NCBI GenBank assembly: GCA_039798265.1
Contig: JBDKGH010000054.1
Location: 1 to 12,790, forward strand
From: JBDKGH01 sp039798265
Lineage (GTDB): Bacteria > Bacteroidota > Bacteroidia > Flavobacteriales_D > Sanyastnellaceae
Direction: 5' to 3'
DNA length: 12,790 nucleotides
Shown here: one piece after another, positions 1 to 5,976 of the stretch
Layout: each line of letters begins with the position of its first letter
Position numbering within the stretch: position 1 is the first letter of the stretch
Notes under the pieces: generated by a model
Seen by the model: the letters and a program-made list of their open reading frames with translations, nothing else
What the model was told of the DNA's origin: nothing
The model's database searches: none
Translations under genes and position numbers: made by a program

Positions 1-1
1 C

Positions 2-661
2 AATACTTACACCGTTACGCTCACCGTTTACAACACTGCAGGTTGCAGCGATGCTACTGCCCTATCCGTATTACCCGAAGCACCCAAGTTGGATGTAGTG
101 GTAGATCAATTTGAACTATCTCCAGATAATCGTATCACTGCATTCATTCGCAATGCAGGGAATATTCCCGTAAGTGAAACGAGCTTGAAATGGCAAGGCG
201 GTGGGGAGTTGGAGATTATAGAACTGCTCGACAGCACGCTCATTCCAGGGGCGCAGGTTTCATACACCTTCAGTTCTAACTGGAATGGCGAAGACTTCGC
301 GCTCAATTATCTCTGTGTGCAAGCCGAGGCGCAAAACTTACCTCTGCCCGATGTCGCGCCCGATGACAATACCAGTTGCCAATCGTTCGAATCGAAAGTA
401 TTGACGCTTTATCCGCCATTTCCGAATCCTGGCGACGATCACATGATTGTGCGATTCAACAATGCCACTTCAGGAGATTTGGGATTAAAAATTTACGATG
501 GTAGCGGCCGACTAGTGCGCGACATGGTAGATGCAGGAGTAACACCGGGCTTTCACCACTACTTCGTGGACATTCGGTCTCTTATTGACGGCCGGTACGA
601 AGTAGTCATTGAAATGAATGGCAGCAGAAGAAGTGCGGGCTTCATTAAGCGAGCCCAATAA
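2..661 (+). CDS. Secreted protein, C-terminal part: PKD end, CARDB-like domain, T9SS type A sorting domain (5' partial)
   Basis: The frame is open from base 2 without a start, so the gene begins outside the window; about 219 residues are visible. The first residues (TYTVTLTVYNTAGCSD) are the last strands of a PKD domain. Residues about 30-120 look like a CARDB/Ig-like beta-sandwich (ITAFIRNAGNIPVSET). From about residue 133 to the end lies a T9SS type A sorting tail: the YPPFPNPGDD opening, then LKIYDGSGRLV and GRYEVVIEMNG, ending in a basic residue pair and stop TAA. In this family the tail directs transport across the outer membrane by the type IX system and is then removed. The likely role is an exported, cell-surface or released protein; the catalytic or binding part lies upstream and cannot be seen. 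A TTG at 89 is not a credible start because the PKD sequence continues upstream. The gene converges on the next one with a 1-bp gap. Confidence 0.85.
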   Translation, partial: NTYTVTLTVYNTAGCSDATALSVLPEAPKLDVVVDQFELSPDNRITAFIRNAGNIPVSETSLKWQGGGELEIIELLDSTLIPGAQVSYTFSSNWNGEDFALNYLCVQAEAQNLPLPDVAPDDNTSCQSFESKVLTLYPPFPNPGDDHMIVRFNNATSGDLGLKIYDGSGRLVRDMVDAGVTPGFHHYFVDIRSLIDGRYEVVIEMNGSRRSAGFIKRAQ

Positions 662-662
662 A

Positions 663-1007
663 CTAATTGGGAAACAATTCAGACTGAGCACCGCGGTGTT
701 CGTGAATAATCTCGAGCACCGTGCGGAAGGCGACCAATTTTGAACCATACAAACGCTGAGTATCCGCTTGCAAACGAGGCGCTTCTTTCGCTTGATACTC
801 TTCGTAGTCCTGCATATTTCGGCAGATGTACTGAATAGCGTAGGAAATACCTCCTTCTTCAAAAGCGTGAATTCGGCAAATTCTATTTTCTAAAAAATAG
901 CCCGTAGCCATTACATCAGGGATGTGTTTTGTCTTCATCCACTCTAACCACTCGAGGTGCACACTTTCATCCACACTGATGGTAACGTTATAAAGTACCT
1001 TATTCAT
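663..1007 (-). CDS. DUF4286 family protein
   Basis: A protein of 114 residues that resembles the small DUF4286 family common in Bacteroidota. The hallmarks are the opening MNKVLYNVTISVD, the segment EWLEWMKTKHIPDVMATG, then ISYAIQYICRNMQDYEEYQ and the closing LVAFRTVLEII. The family has the length and pattern of a compact ferredoxin-like alpha/beta fold; its biochemical role is not known. There is no signal peptide or membrane segment, so it should be cytoplasmic. The start at 1007 is preferred over an in-frame ATG six codons upstream because family members begin directly with the M-x-x-(I/L)LYNVT strand. No clear promoter element was found upstream on this strand. The gene is convergent with the T9SS protein and divergent from the cytochrome b-like gene. 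Confidence 0.8.
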   Translation of the reverse strand: MNKVLYNVTISVDESVHLEWLEWMKTKHIPDVMATGYFLENRICRIHAFEEGGISYAIQYICRNMQDYEEYQAKEAPRLQADTQRLYGSKLVAFRTVLEIIHEHRGAQSELFPN

Positions 1008-1020
1008 GGTGCCAAGATGC

Positions 1021-1033
1021 TTCAAAATTTGAA
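1021..1033. promoter_or_regulatory. Perfect short palindrome in the divergent intergenic region
   Basis: TTCAAA and TTTGAA form a 6-bp inverted repeat around a central A, between the divergently transcribed DUF4286 and cytochrome b-like genes. It lies about 14 bp upstream of the DUF4286 start. It could be an operator, but AT-rich palindromes of this size arise easily by chance and nothing else supports regulation. Confidence 0.2.
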
Positions 1034-1095
1034 AACAGTGCTCAAAATTGCTTCAAAAAAGTTGAATTAACCGTTATGATATGGCTAAGTGTAAT

Positions 1096-1103
1096 TAGAT
1101 TTG
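1096..1103 (+). promoter_or_regulatory. Bacteroidota-type -7 promoter element (TAGATTTG)
   Basis: An exact match to the TAnnTTTG -7 consensus of Bacteroidota, 20 bp before the ATG at 1124. That would give a very short leader and supports the 1124 start over an in-frame ATG at 1076, which lies upstream of this element. No good TTTG box is seen at the expected -33 distance, which lowers confidence. Confidence 0.4.
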
Positions 1104-1123
1104 AAGCCATAAACCCCGAATCA

Positions 1124-1570
1124 ATGCATACAGGATTACTTCACCTTCACTCTGCCCTCCGCTGGGTAGCTATTCTCCTTTTGGTGATCACACTTATTGA
1201 CAACTTGGTTAGAATGTACAAGCCGTTCAACAATCAAGACAACAAATTAGCACTTTTCACCCTGATCAGCATGCACCTGCAGTTGGTTATTGGTCTGATA
1301 CTTTGGGGCATGTATTTGTCGAGTACGCTCAGCGCCAATGCCGAAATCATGAAAGATGATTTCAATCGTTTTTATTTGGTAGAACACTTTTTGGGAATGC
1401 TATTAGCCATCACATTCATTACCATTGGTTACTCTCGTGGTAAACGTCAAACTGAAAAATGGGCCCGCCACCGCATGGTATTCAACTACTATTTGATTGG
1501 CTTCATCTTAATGATGGTGTCTATTCCGTGGCCATTCCGCATGATAGGAGAAGCAAGAGGATGGTTTTAA
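1124..1570 (+). CDS. Four-helix cytochrome b-like integral membrane protein
   Basis: A 148-residue protein with four predicted membrane helices, at about residues 5-27, 43-65, 83-103 and 118-137. It resembles small Bacteroidota membrane proteins often named cytochrome B: LHLHSALRW at the start of helix 1, HLQLVIGLIL in helix 2, EHFLGMLLAI in helix 3 and IPWPF after helix 4. His9, His51 and His88 sit in or at helices and are candidate haem ligands, though no haem binding has been shown here. The start at 1124 is chosen because the helix-1 motif follows directly and a TAnnTTTG element lies just upstream; the longer reading from 1076 adds 16 unrelated residues. The last 10 bases overlap the start of the cytochrome c gene, which suggests translational coupling and a joint role in membrane electron transfer (inference). 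Confidence 0.75.
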   Translation: MHTGLLHLHSALRWVAILLLVITLIDNLVRMYKPFNNQDNKLALFTLISMHLQLVIGLILWGMYLSSTLSANAEIMKDDFNRFYLVEHFLGMLLAITFITIGYSRGKRQTEKWARHRMVFNYYLIGFILMMVSIPWPFRMIGEARGWF

Positions 1571-1893
1571 GGAACACTTTTATCATCAGTTGTTGTGCTG
1601 TCCTATGGGTGGCATGCGGCTCAAGCAGTGGCGATAAGGCCAGCGCTACCGACCCTATTACCCCTGAACAGGCCAAAACGCTTTTCGTTCGAAAATGCGC
1701 TACCTGCCATGGCACAGAGGGAAACATGGAGATTGGCGGGGCCAAAAATTTGACCCTAAGTAGTCTTTCCAAAGAAGAAGTGCTGGATCAAATCAGAAAT
1801 GGGAAGGGCAATATGCCCCCCTTTGGCGAGGTGCTGACCACCAAAGAAATAGAAGCTATAACGCAGCACACGCTTTCAATTAGAACGAAGTAA
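1561..1893 (+). CDS. Monohaem cytochrome c lipoprotein
   Basis: A 110-residue protein starting at the ATG that overlaps the end of the preceding gene; AG-rich sequence (GGAGAA and AGAGG at 1546-1560) just before it may act as ribosome binding site. Residues 1-18 form a lipoprotein signal with Cys19 as the probable lipidated residue (LWVACGSSS), followed by a Ser/Ala-rich linker. The haem-binding motif CATCH is at 46-50. Met85 in the segment NMPPFG is the likely second axial ligand, as in class I cytochromes c. The size fits a single cytochrome c domain tethered to a membrane on the periplasmic side. A longer in-frame reading from 1459 is rejected because it would place non-signal sequence before the lipoprotein signal and lie wholly inside the upstream gene. 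The likely role is electron transfer together with the overlapping membrane protein; the redox partners are unknown. Confidence 0.85.
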   Translation: MVLRNTFIISCCAVLWVACGSSSGDKASATDPITPEQAKTLFVRKCATCHGTEGNMEIGGAKNLTLSSLSKEEVLDQIRNGKGNMPPFGEVLTTKEIEAITQHTLSIRTK

Positions 1894-1917
1894 ACTGCTT
1901 CGAGGGACACGCATTTC

Positions 1918-3135
1918 ATGGGAAAATTAATTTCGACTACCAAAAAACAGGAAACCTGTGTTCTTGTAGGATTGGTAACGCGTAAACAAAGCCGCGAACA
2001 ATTAGAGGAATATTTTGACGAGCTTGCCTTTCTTGCAGAAACGGCAGAGGCTCACTGTTTGCGAAGATTTTGGCAATCGCTCGATCACCCTGATACCCGA
2101 TCTTTCGTTGGTGCAGGCAAAATACAAGAGATCAAAGAATTTGTATACGAGCACGAAGTGGACATGGTCATATTCGATGACGAACTTTCCCCGTCTCAAT
2201 TGCGCAACCTCGAGAACATTTTTAATACCGAGGATAAAAAAATCAAGATCCTCGATCGCAACAACCTCATACTCGACATCTTCGCTAGCCGAGCTCGCAC
2301 GGCGAATGCTAAAACGCAGGTTGAGCTAGCTCAATATGAATATCTACTCCCACGCCTTACGCGCATGTGGTCTCACTTGGAGCGTCAAAAAGGGGGTATC
2401 GGTATGCGCGGTCCGGGTGAACAAGAAATTGAAACGGACCGACGTATTGTACGCGACCGCATCAATCGATTGAAGAAGGAACTGGAAGTGATCGACCGCC
2501 AAAAGTCCACCCAGCGCAGCAATCGAGGAGCAATGGTTCGGGTTTCGCTGGTAGGTTATACCAATGTGGGAAAAAGTACTCTGATGAATTTGCTGAGTAA
2601 AAGTGAGGTTTTTGCCGAAAATAAACTCTTCGCTACGCTGGATACCACGGTAAGAAAAGTGGTTTTGCAAAACCTTCCTTTTTTGCTGAGCGATACCGTT
2701 GGATTTATTCGCAAACTTCCACACCAACTCATCGAATCATTTAAAAGTACGCTCGATGAAGTGCGCGAATCGGACCTTTTGGTTCATGTGGTGGACATTT
2801 CACACCCTCACTTTGAGGATCATTTCAACGTGGTGAATGAAACCTTGCGCGAAATTGGAGGCGGCGACAAGCCTACGATTTTGCTTTTTAATAAAATCGA
2901 TGCTTTCCGTCACGTGCCCAAAGCTGAAGACGATTTGACCCCCTCTACCAAGGAGAACATTACCCTCGAAGAGTTGCAACAAACCTGGATGGCCCGCATG
3001 GGAGAGCAGGATGTTCTTTTTATTTCGGCCGCCGAGCGCAAGAATATCGATCAGCTGAGAGAGACATTGTACGAGCGCATCCGACAGATTCACATCACCC
3101 GTTACCCGAACAACGATTTTCTTTACGACCTTTAA
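1918..3135 (+). CDS. hflX: GTPase HflX
   Basis: A 405-residue cytoplasmic GTPase. HflX binds the large ribosomal subunit; in other bacteria it splits stalled or heat-damaged 70S ribosomes. The N-terminal HflX domain covers about residues 10-150, with the family signature TRSFVGAGKIQEI. The glycine-rich linker RQKGGIGMRGPGE is at 156-168 and is followed by a coiled coil (about 170-200). The G domain has G1 GYTNVGKST at 213-221, the switch I Thr in TLDTT, G3 DTVG at 259-262, G4 NKID at 325-328 and G5 SAA near residue 373. A C-terminal helix ends the protein, as is usual for the family. Every key nucleotide-binding residue is present, so it should be active. It starts 24 bp after the cytochrome c stop and may be co-transcribed with it; a weak hairpin (CGAAG/CTTCG, 1886-1902) spans that stop. 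Confidence 0.95.
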   Translation: MGKLISTTKKQETCVLVGLVTRKQSREQLEEYFDELAFLAETAEAHCLRRFWQSLDHPDTRSFVGAGKIQEIKEFVYEHEVDMVIFDDELSPSQLRNLENIFNTEDKKIKILDRNNLILDIFASRARTANAKTQVELAQYEYLLPRLTRMWSHLERQKGGIGMRGPGEQEIETDRRIVRDRINRLKKELEVIDRQKSTQRSNRGAMVRVSLVGYTNVGKSTLMNLLSKSEVFAENKLFATLDTTVRKVVLQNLPFLLSDTVGFIRKLPHQLIESFKSTLDEVRESDLLVHVVDISHPHFEDHFNVVNETLREIGGGDKPTILLFNKIDAFRHVPKAEDDLTPSTKENITLEELQQTWMARMGEQDVLFISAAERKNIDQLRETLYERIRQIHITRYPNNDFLYDL

Positions 3136-3162
3136 AAGCAGGGCTTTCCGTTAAAAAAAGAT

Positions 3163-3210
3163 GATTTTTCCCAAAACACTGATAAAGTGAAAATTGGGTG
3201 CGGGAAAATC
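3163..3210. promoter_or_regulatory. Nested inverted repeats upstream of the aminotransferase gene
   Basis: In the 116-bp gap between hflX and the aminotransferase gene three arms pair inward. GATTTTTCCC (3163-3172) pairs with GGGAAAATC (3202-3210) with one bulge; CCCAA (3170-3174) pairs with TTGGG (3194-3198); CACT (3177-3180) pairs with AGTG (3186-3189) around a 5-nt loop. The outer and middle pairings overlap at 3170-3172, so they are alternatives in part. The structure could end hflX transcription or act as an operator just upstream of the next -7 element. No U-run follows directly, so it is not a classical intrinsic terminator. Confidence 0.35.
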
Positions 3211-3211
3211 G

Positions 3212-3219
3212 TATTTTTG
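3212..3219 (+). promoter_or_regulatory. Bacteroidota-type -7 promoter element (TATTTTTG)
   Basis: An exact TAnnTTTG match, 32 bp before the aminotransferase ATG. A TTGGG at 3194-3198 lies upstream with a 15-bp spacing from TTG to TA, shorter than typical for this promoter class. It lies directly after the nested inverted repeats. A short inverted repeat (TGCCT/AGGCA, 3222-3238) follows in the presumed leader. Confidence 0.45.
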
Positions 3220-3251
3220 CATGCCTTTCGTACAGGCACTAATCAACTTCT

Positions 3252-4541
3252 ATGAGCAATGCAACCACGTCACCCGCTGAATTGCGAGTGAGCACAATGG
3301 CCGAAAATCTCATCGGCTCTGAAATCATCAAATTAGGTGGTGAAATTCGCGACCGAGTAGCTCGCGGAGAACATATCTACAATTTTACCATAGGCGATTT
3401 TAACCCAGCTATTTTTCCAATTCCCGTGGAATTGAAAAAGGAGATTATTCGCGCTTATGAAGAAGGGCTAACCAACTACCCTGTGGCCAATGGTAATCCG
3501 GAGTTGCGTGCTAATGTGGCTAAACTGATTAAGAACTACCAAAACCTCGATTATAGTGCGGAAGAAGTATTGATTGCTGGCGGTGCTCGCCCTATCATCT
3601 ACGCGATCTATCAAACGATTGTTGACCCGCACGATAAAGTTTTGTTCCCTGTTCCATCTTGGAATAACAACCACTACGTTCACCTTTCGCACGGGGAGCA
3701 AGTGTTTGTGGAAACTAGACCAGAAAATAACTTCATGCCTACAGCCGACGAGCTGCGTCCACATATCAAAGGTGCTAGCCTTTTGGCTTTGTGTTCGCCT
3801 CTAAACCCAACGGGTACCGTTTTCCAAAAAGAACAGTTGATGGAAATCTGCCAAATGGTATGGGAAGAAAATCAAAGCCGTGGCGAACATGAGAAGCCGC
3901 TGTATTTGATGTATGATCAAATTTATAGCCTGCTCACTTTCGGAGACACCCAGCATTTTGATCCGGTAAGTTTGATGCCCGAACTGCGTCCTTACACCAT
4001 TTTTGTAGATGGTATTTCAAAATGTCTCGCTGCAACTGGTGTTCGTGTAGGGTGGGCATTTGGTCCAGATAAAATTATCGATAAGATGAAATCGATACTG
4101 GGTCACGTTGGAGCCTGGGCTCCTCGTCCAGAACAAGTAGCTACAGGACGCTACTTGGCCATTCCAGGCGCACTAGAAACTTACATGAAGTGGATCCGCA
4201 CGGAAGTGGACGCCCGCTTAACAGGATTCTATCAAGGTATTTCACAACTAAAATCAGAAGGATTTCCAGTGAATGTTATTCCGCCACAAGCGGCGATTTA
4301 CCTCACTGTGCAAATTGATCTTCAAGGATACAAACGCCCCGACGGCAGTGTTATTCAAAGCACGGAAGAAACAACGGCTTACGTATTGGGTGAAGCTAAA
4401 TTAGCCCTTGTGCCCTTTTATGCCTTCGGTTCAGAACGCACTAGCACGTGGTACCGACTTTCCGTAGGTACAGCCACTATGAACGACGTAACGGAGTCCG
4501 TAGCGAGCCTAAAGACGGCCTTGCAAAAGCTCAGTAAATAG
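3252..4541 (+). CDS. Pyridoxal-phosphate aminotransferase, class I/II (aspartate aminotransferase-like)
   Basis: A 429-residue cytoplasmic enzyme of fold type I. The landmarks appear in order: the substrate-side glycine in FTIGDFNPAIFPIP; the PLP phosphate/ring region AGGARPIIYAIYQ; Asn185 in SPLNPTGT; Asp222 and Tyr225 in YDQIY; the Schiff-base Lys257 in DGISKCLAATGVRVGW; and Arg402 in WYRLSVG, which in this family binds the substrate alpha-carboxylate. All catalytic residues are therefore present. It should move an amino group between an amino acid and a 2-oxo acid. The substrate cannot be read from the sequence, and aspartate aminotransferase-like is only the closest general description. 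The start is the ATG at 3252, 32 bp after a TAnnTTTG element. The gene is followed 46 bp later by the GDP-mannose gene in the same direction, but no functional link is apparent. Confidence 0.85.
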   Translation: MSNATTSPAELRVSTMAENLIGSEIIKLGGEIRDRVARGEHIYNFTIGDFNPAIFPIPVELKKEIIRAYEEGLTNYPVANGNPELRANVAKLIKNYQNLDYSAEEVLIAGGARPIIYAIYQTIVDPHDKVLFPVPSWNNNHYVHLSHGEQVFVETRPENNFMPTADELRPHIKGASLLALCSPLNPTGTVFQKEQLMEICQMVWEENQSRGEHEKPLYLMYDQIYSLLTFGDTQHFDPVSLMPELRPYTIFVDGISKCLAATGVRVGWAFGPDKIIDKMKSILGHVGAWAPRPEQVATGRYLAIPGALETYMKWIRTEVDARLTGFYQGISQLKSEGFPVNVIPPQAAIYLTVQIDLQGYKRPDGSVIQSTEETTAYVLGEAKLALVPFYAFGSERTSTWYRLSVGTATMNDVTESVASLKTALQKLSK

Positions 4542-4553
4542 GCTGTAACACAC

Positions 4554-4561
4554 TATATTCG
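4554..4561 (+). promoter_or_regulatory. Possible -7 promoter element (TATATTCG) before the guanylyltransferase gene
   Basis: It matches TAnnTTTG with one mismatch and is followed by the CGCCCTC type of sequence often seen at Bacteroidota transcription starts. It lies in the 46-bp gap, 26 bp before the ATG. No convincing -33 box is visible, so the gene may instead be read through from the aminotransferase gene. Confidence 0.3.
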
Positions 4562-4587
4562 CGCCCTCACAACAGACAACGACTAAC

Positions 4588-5676
4588 ATGATTAATAAGA
4601 ATTATTGTGTCATCATGGCCGGAGGAATCGGTTCACGATTTTGGCCTATGAGTAGAACTGCTTTTCCAAAGCAATTCCACGATATCTTGGGTGTAGGCCG
4701 TACGCTGATTCAGATGACTTACGATCGGTTTTTGCCGATTGTTCCGAAGGAGAATATTCTCGTTGTTACCAACGAACGATACAGAGAACTTGTATTAGAA
4801 CAATTGCCAGACCTCAAGCCTGAGCAAGTGTTGTGCGAGCCATTTATGCGCAATACAGCGCCTTGCGTAGCTTATGCAGCATACTGGATAGCCGACCGCG
4901 AACCAGATGCAAATATCATGGTAGCGCCTAGCGATCATTTGATCTTAAACAATGCTGAGTTTTTAAAGATCATGCAGATCAGCATCGATCAAGCAAAAGA
5001 CAGTGGCAATTTGGTAACACTAGGCATTAAACCCACACGCCCTGACACTGGCTACGGCTACATTCAATGGGCGGATGTGAAAGACGCCTCTAGTGAAAAA
5101 ATCAAGAAGGTGAAAACCTTTACCGAAAAGCCCGATATTGAGTTAGCCAAAGACTTCATCGCCAGCGGCGACTTTTCTTGGAATTCGGGAATTTTTATTT
5201 GGACACTTCCCAGCATACTCCATTCTTTTCAAAAGCACCTACCGGAAATGTTCAAAGCCTTCGGCGAAGGGGCAGGCATCTACGGTACTTCGGATGAAAA
5301 AGCTTTCATCGAAAAAACATACAGCACCTGTGAAAACATCTCCATCGACTACGGAATAATGGAGAAGGCGAAGAATGTGAATGTGGTGCTCAGCGACTTT
5401 GGATGGAGCGACCTCGGCACCTGGGGATCTTTACACTCCCACCTTGCGCACGACGAACACCGAAATGGTGTAGTGGGCAAAAATGTGATGCTCTATAACT
5501 GTTCGAACAATGTTGTGCACATCGCAGACGACAAGCTCGTTGTGCTCCACGGACTCACCGGTTACATAGTAGTGGACACCGGAAGCTCGCTTCTTGTATG
5601 CAAAAAAGACGACGAGCAGAAGATCAAGAATTTTGTGAATGATATCAAGATGCAAAAGGGCGAGAGTTATGTTTAG
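4588..5676 (+). CDS. manC: Mannose-1-phosphate guanylyltransferase (GDP-mannose pyrophosphorylase)
   Basis: A 362-residue cytoplasmic nucleotidyltransferase that makes GDP-mannose from GTP and mannose-1-phosphate, the donor for mannose, fucose and related sugars in surface polysaccharide and glycoproteins. The nucleotide-binding loop GGIGSRFWPMSR is at 12-23, followed by PKQF. DTGYGYI is at 153-159, FTEKPD at 178-183, SWNSG at 197-201 and DYGIMEKA at 254-261, all in the order expected for this family. The length fits the short, single-function form without the phosphomannose isomerase domain found in bifunctional ManC/AlgA proteins. The C-terminal part (about 290-350) looks like a short beta-helix end. 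It is the last gene before the accessory region, and no other polysaccharide genes are next to it in the window. Confidence 0.9.
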   Translation: MINKNYCVIMAGGIGSRFWPMSRTAFPKQFHDILGVGRTLIQMTYDRFLPIVPKENILVVTNERYRELVLEQLPDLKPEQVLCEPFMRNTAPCVAYAAYWIADREPDANIMVAPSDHLILNNAEFLKIMQISIDQAKDSGNLVTLGIKPTRPDTGYGYIQWADVKDASSEKIKKVKTFTEKPDIELAKDFIASGDFSWNSGIFIWTLPSILHSFQKHLPEMFKAFGEGAGIYGTSDEKAFIEKTYSTCENISIDYGIMEKAKNVNVVLSDFGWSDLGTWGSLHSHLAHDEHRNGVVGKNVMLYNCSNNVVHIADDKLVVLHGLTGYIVVDTGSSLLVCKKDDEQKIKNFVNDIKMQKGESYV

Positions 5677-5678
5677 GA

Positions 5679-5714
5679 ATACACTTCGTGTATAACCAAA
5701 CAAAATATTTTTTT
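5679..5714 (+). terminator. Weak terminator-like hairpin after the guanylyltransferase gene
   Basis: ATACAC and GTGTAT (5679-5693) form a perfect 6-bp stem with a 3-nt loop, beginning 2 bp after the stop codon. A run of seven T lies at 5708-5714. The 14-nt gap between stem and T-run and the AT-rich stem make it a poor intrinsic terminator. The T-run may belong to the repeat element that starts here. Confidence 0.3.
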
Positions 5715-5895
5715 CTAGCTCTGAGTCTAGCTCTTCAATCTATGTGCATATAAGTATACCTCCTGCACAAAACGACTTCTTTTATTGTATTTAATACTTA
5801 CGCGAGTGGCGCCAAGTATTGTTCTAAATATTGCAGAAGGAAGCGGTAAAAAACCAAAGCGGACCGAACTAGTTTTTTTGTTATTTCAAGAGGTT
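5715..5895 (+). repeat. Direct repeat, left copy (181 bp)
   Basis: Hand alignment to 12583-12770 gives 19 mismatches over 181 aligned bases (about 90% identity) plus two gaps. One gap is a 6-bp unit (TACTCT, one hexamer of the array) and the other is a single A at 5848-5853. Identity stops sharply after AAGAGGTT, where this copy passes into the inverted hexamer array while the right copy continues in the IVP reading frame. Both copies hold a 7-bp inverted repeat AATACTT/AAGTATT. Confidence 0.9.
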
Positions 5896-5898
5896 TGA
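5731..5898 (+). pseudogene. Frameshifted and truncated IVP/S23 four-helix-bundle protein relic
   Basis: The frame carries the most conserved stretch of the four-helix-bundle family first known from 23S rRNA intervening sequences: SIVLNIAEGSGKK. It then shifts at a run of six A (5848-5853), where the right copy has seven. After the shift the frame reads unrelated residues to a TGA at 5896-5898; with the missing A restored, the codons again encode a family-like segment ending at FFVISRG. There is no in-frame ATG, and the N-terminal helix and everything after ISRG are missing. It is best read as a non-functional remnant. Confidence 0.7.
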
Positions 5899-5976
5899 GA
5901 GCTCAGAGCTAATTCTAGAGATAGAGATAGAGCTAATTCTAGAGATAGAGATAGAGATAGAAATAATAATAATTTT
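5899..5976. repeat. Hexanucleotide array, left-inner (AGAGCT/AATTCT/AGAGAT units)
   Basis: From 5905 to 5976 the sequence runs in twelve 6-bp units without a slip: AGAGCT, AATTCT, AGAGAT twice, AGAGCT, AATTCT, AGAGAT three times, AGAAAT, AATAAT, AATTTT. The units form an ordered gradient from GC-containing to AT-only toward the FG-GAP gene. It is the inverted counterpart of the array at 12524-12608. The last unit overlaps the TAA stop of the minus-strand FG-GAP gene (5975-5977). Confidence 0.9.

Larger units (their letters stand above)
5702..5976. mobile_element. Array-bounded element around an IVP-family relic, left copy (decayed)
   Basis: About 275 bp with inverted, microsatellite-like ends. 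The left end reads AAAATATTTTTTTC and then hexamers AGCTCT, GAGTCT, AGCTCT. The right end is the reverse-complement type: AGAGCT, AATTCT and AGAGAT units, then AGAAAT, AATAAT and AATTTT. Between them lies a frameshifted piece of an IVP/S23 four-helix-bundle gene. The layout recalls 23S rRNA intervening sequences, which have terminal inverted repeats around an IVP gene, but here it sits between protein genes. No transposase is present, so any movement would need outside functions. The unit is inferred from symmetry and from the second copy at the right end of the window. It fills the whole 298-bp gap between the guanylyltransferase and the 880-residue FG-GAP gene. Confidence 0.4.

Noticed and set aside
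89..661. A separate gene starting at TTG 89
   Set aside because: The same frame is open to base 2 and encodes the end of a PKD domain, so 89 is internal to a larger gene.
1459..1560. N-terminal extension of the cytochrome c gene
   Set aside because: It lies inside the upstream gene and would bury the lipoprotein signal that begins at 1561.
2344..2727. 127-residue minus-strand open frame
   Set aside because: Shadow of hflX, whose G motifs are intact on the other strand.
5715..5895. The 181/188-bp direct repeats as a target-site duplication
   Set aside because: Far too long for a typical duplication and about 10% diverged; two independent or duplicated element copies explain it better.
5899..5976. 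CRISPR array
   Set aside because: Units are 6 bp with no spacers and no cas genes nearby; it is a hexanucleotide array.
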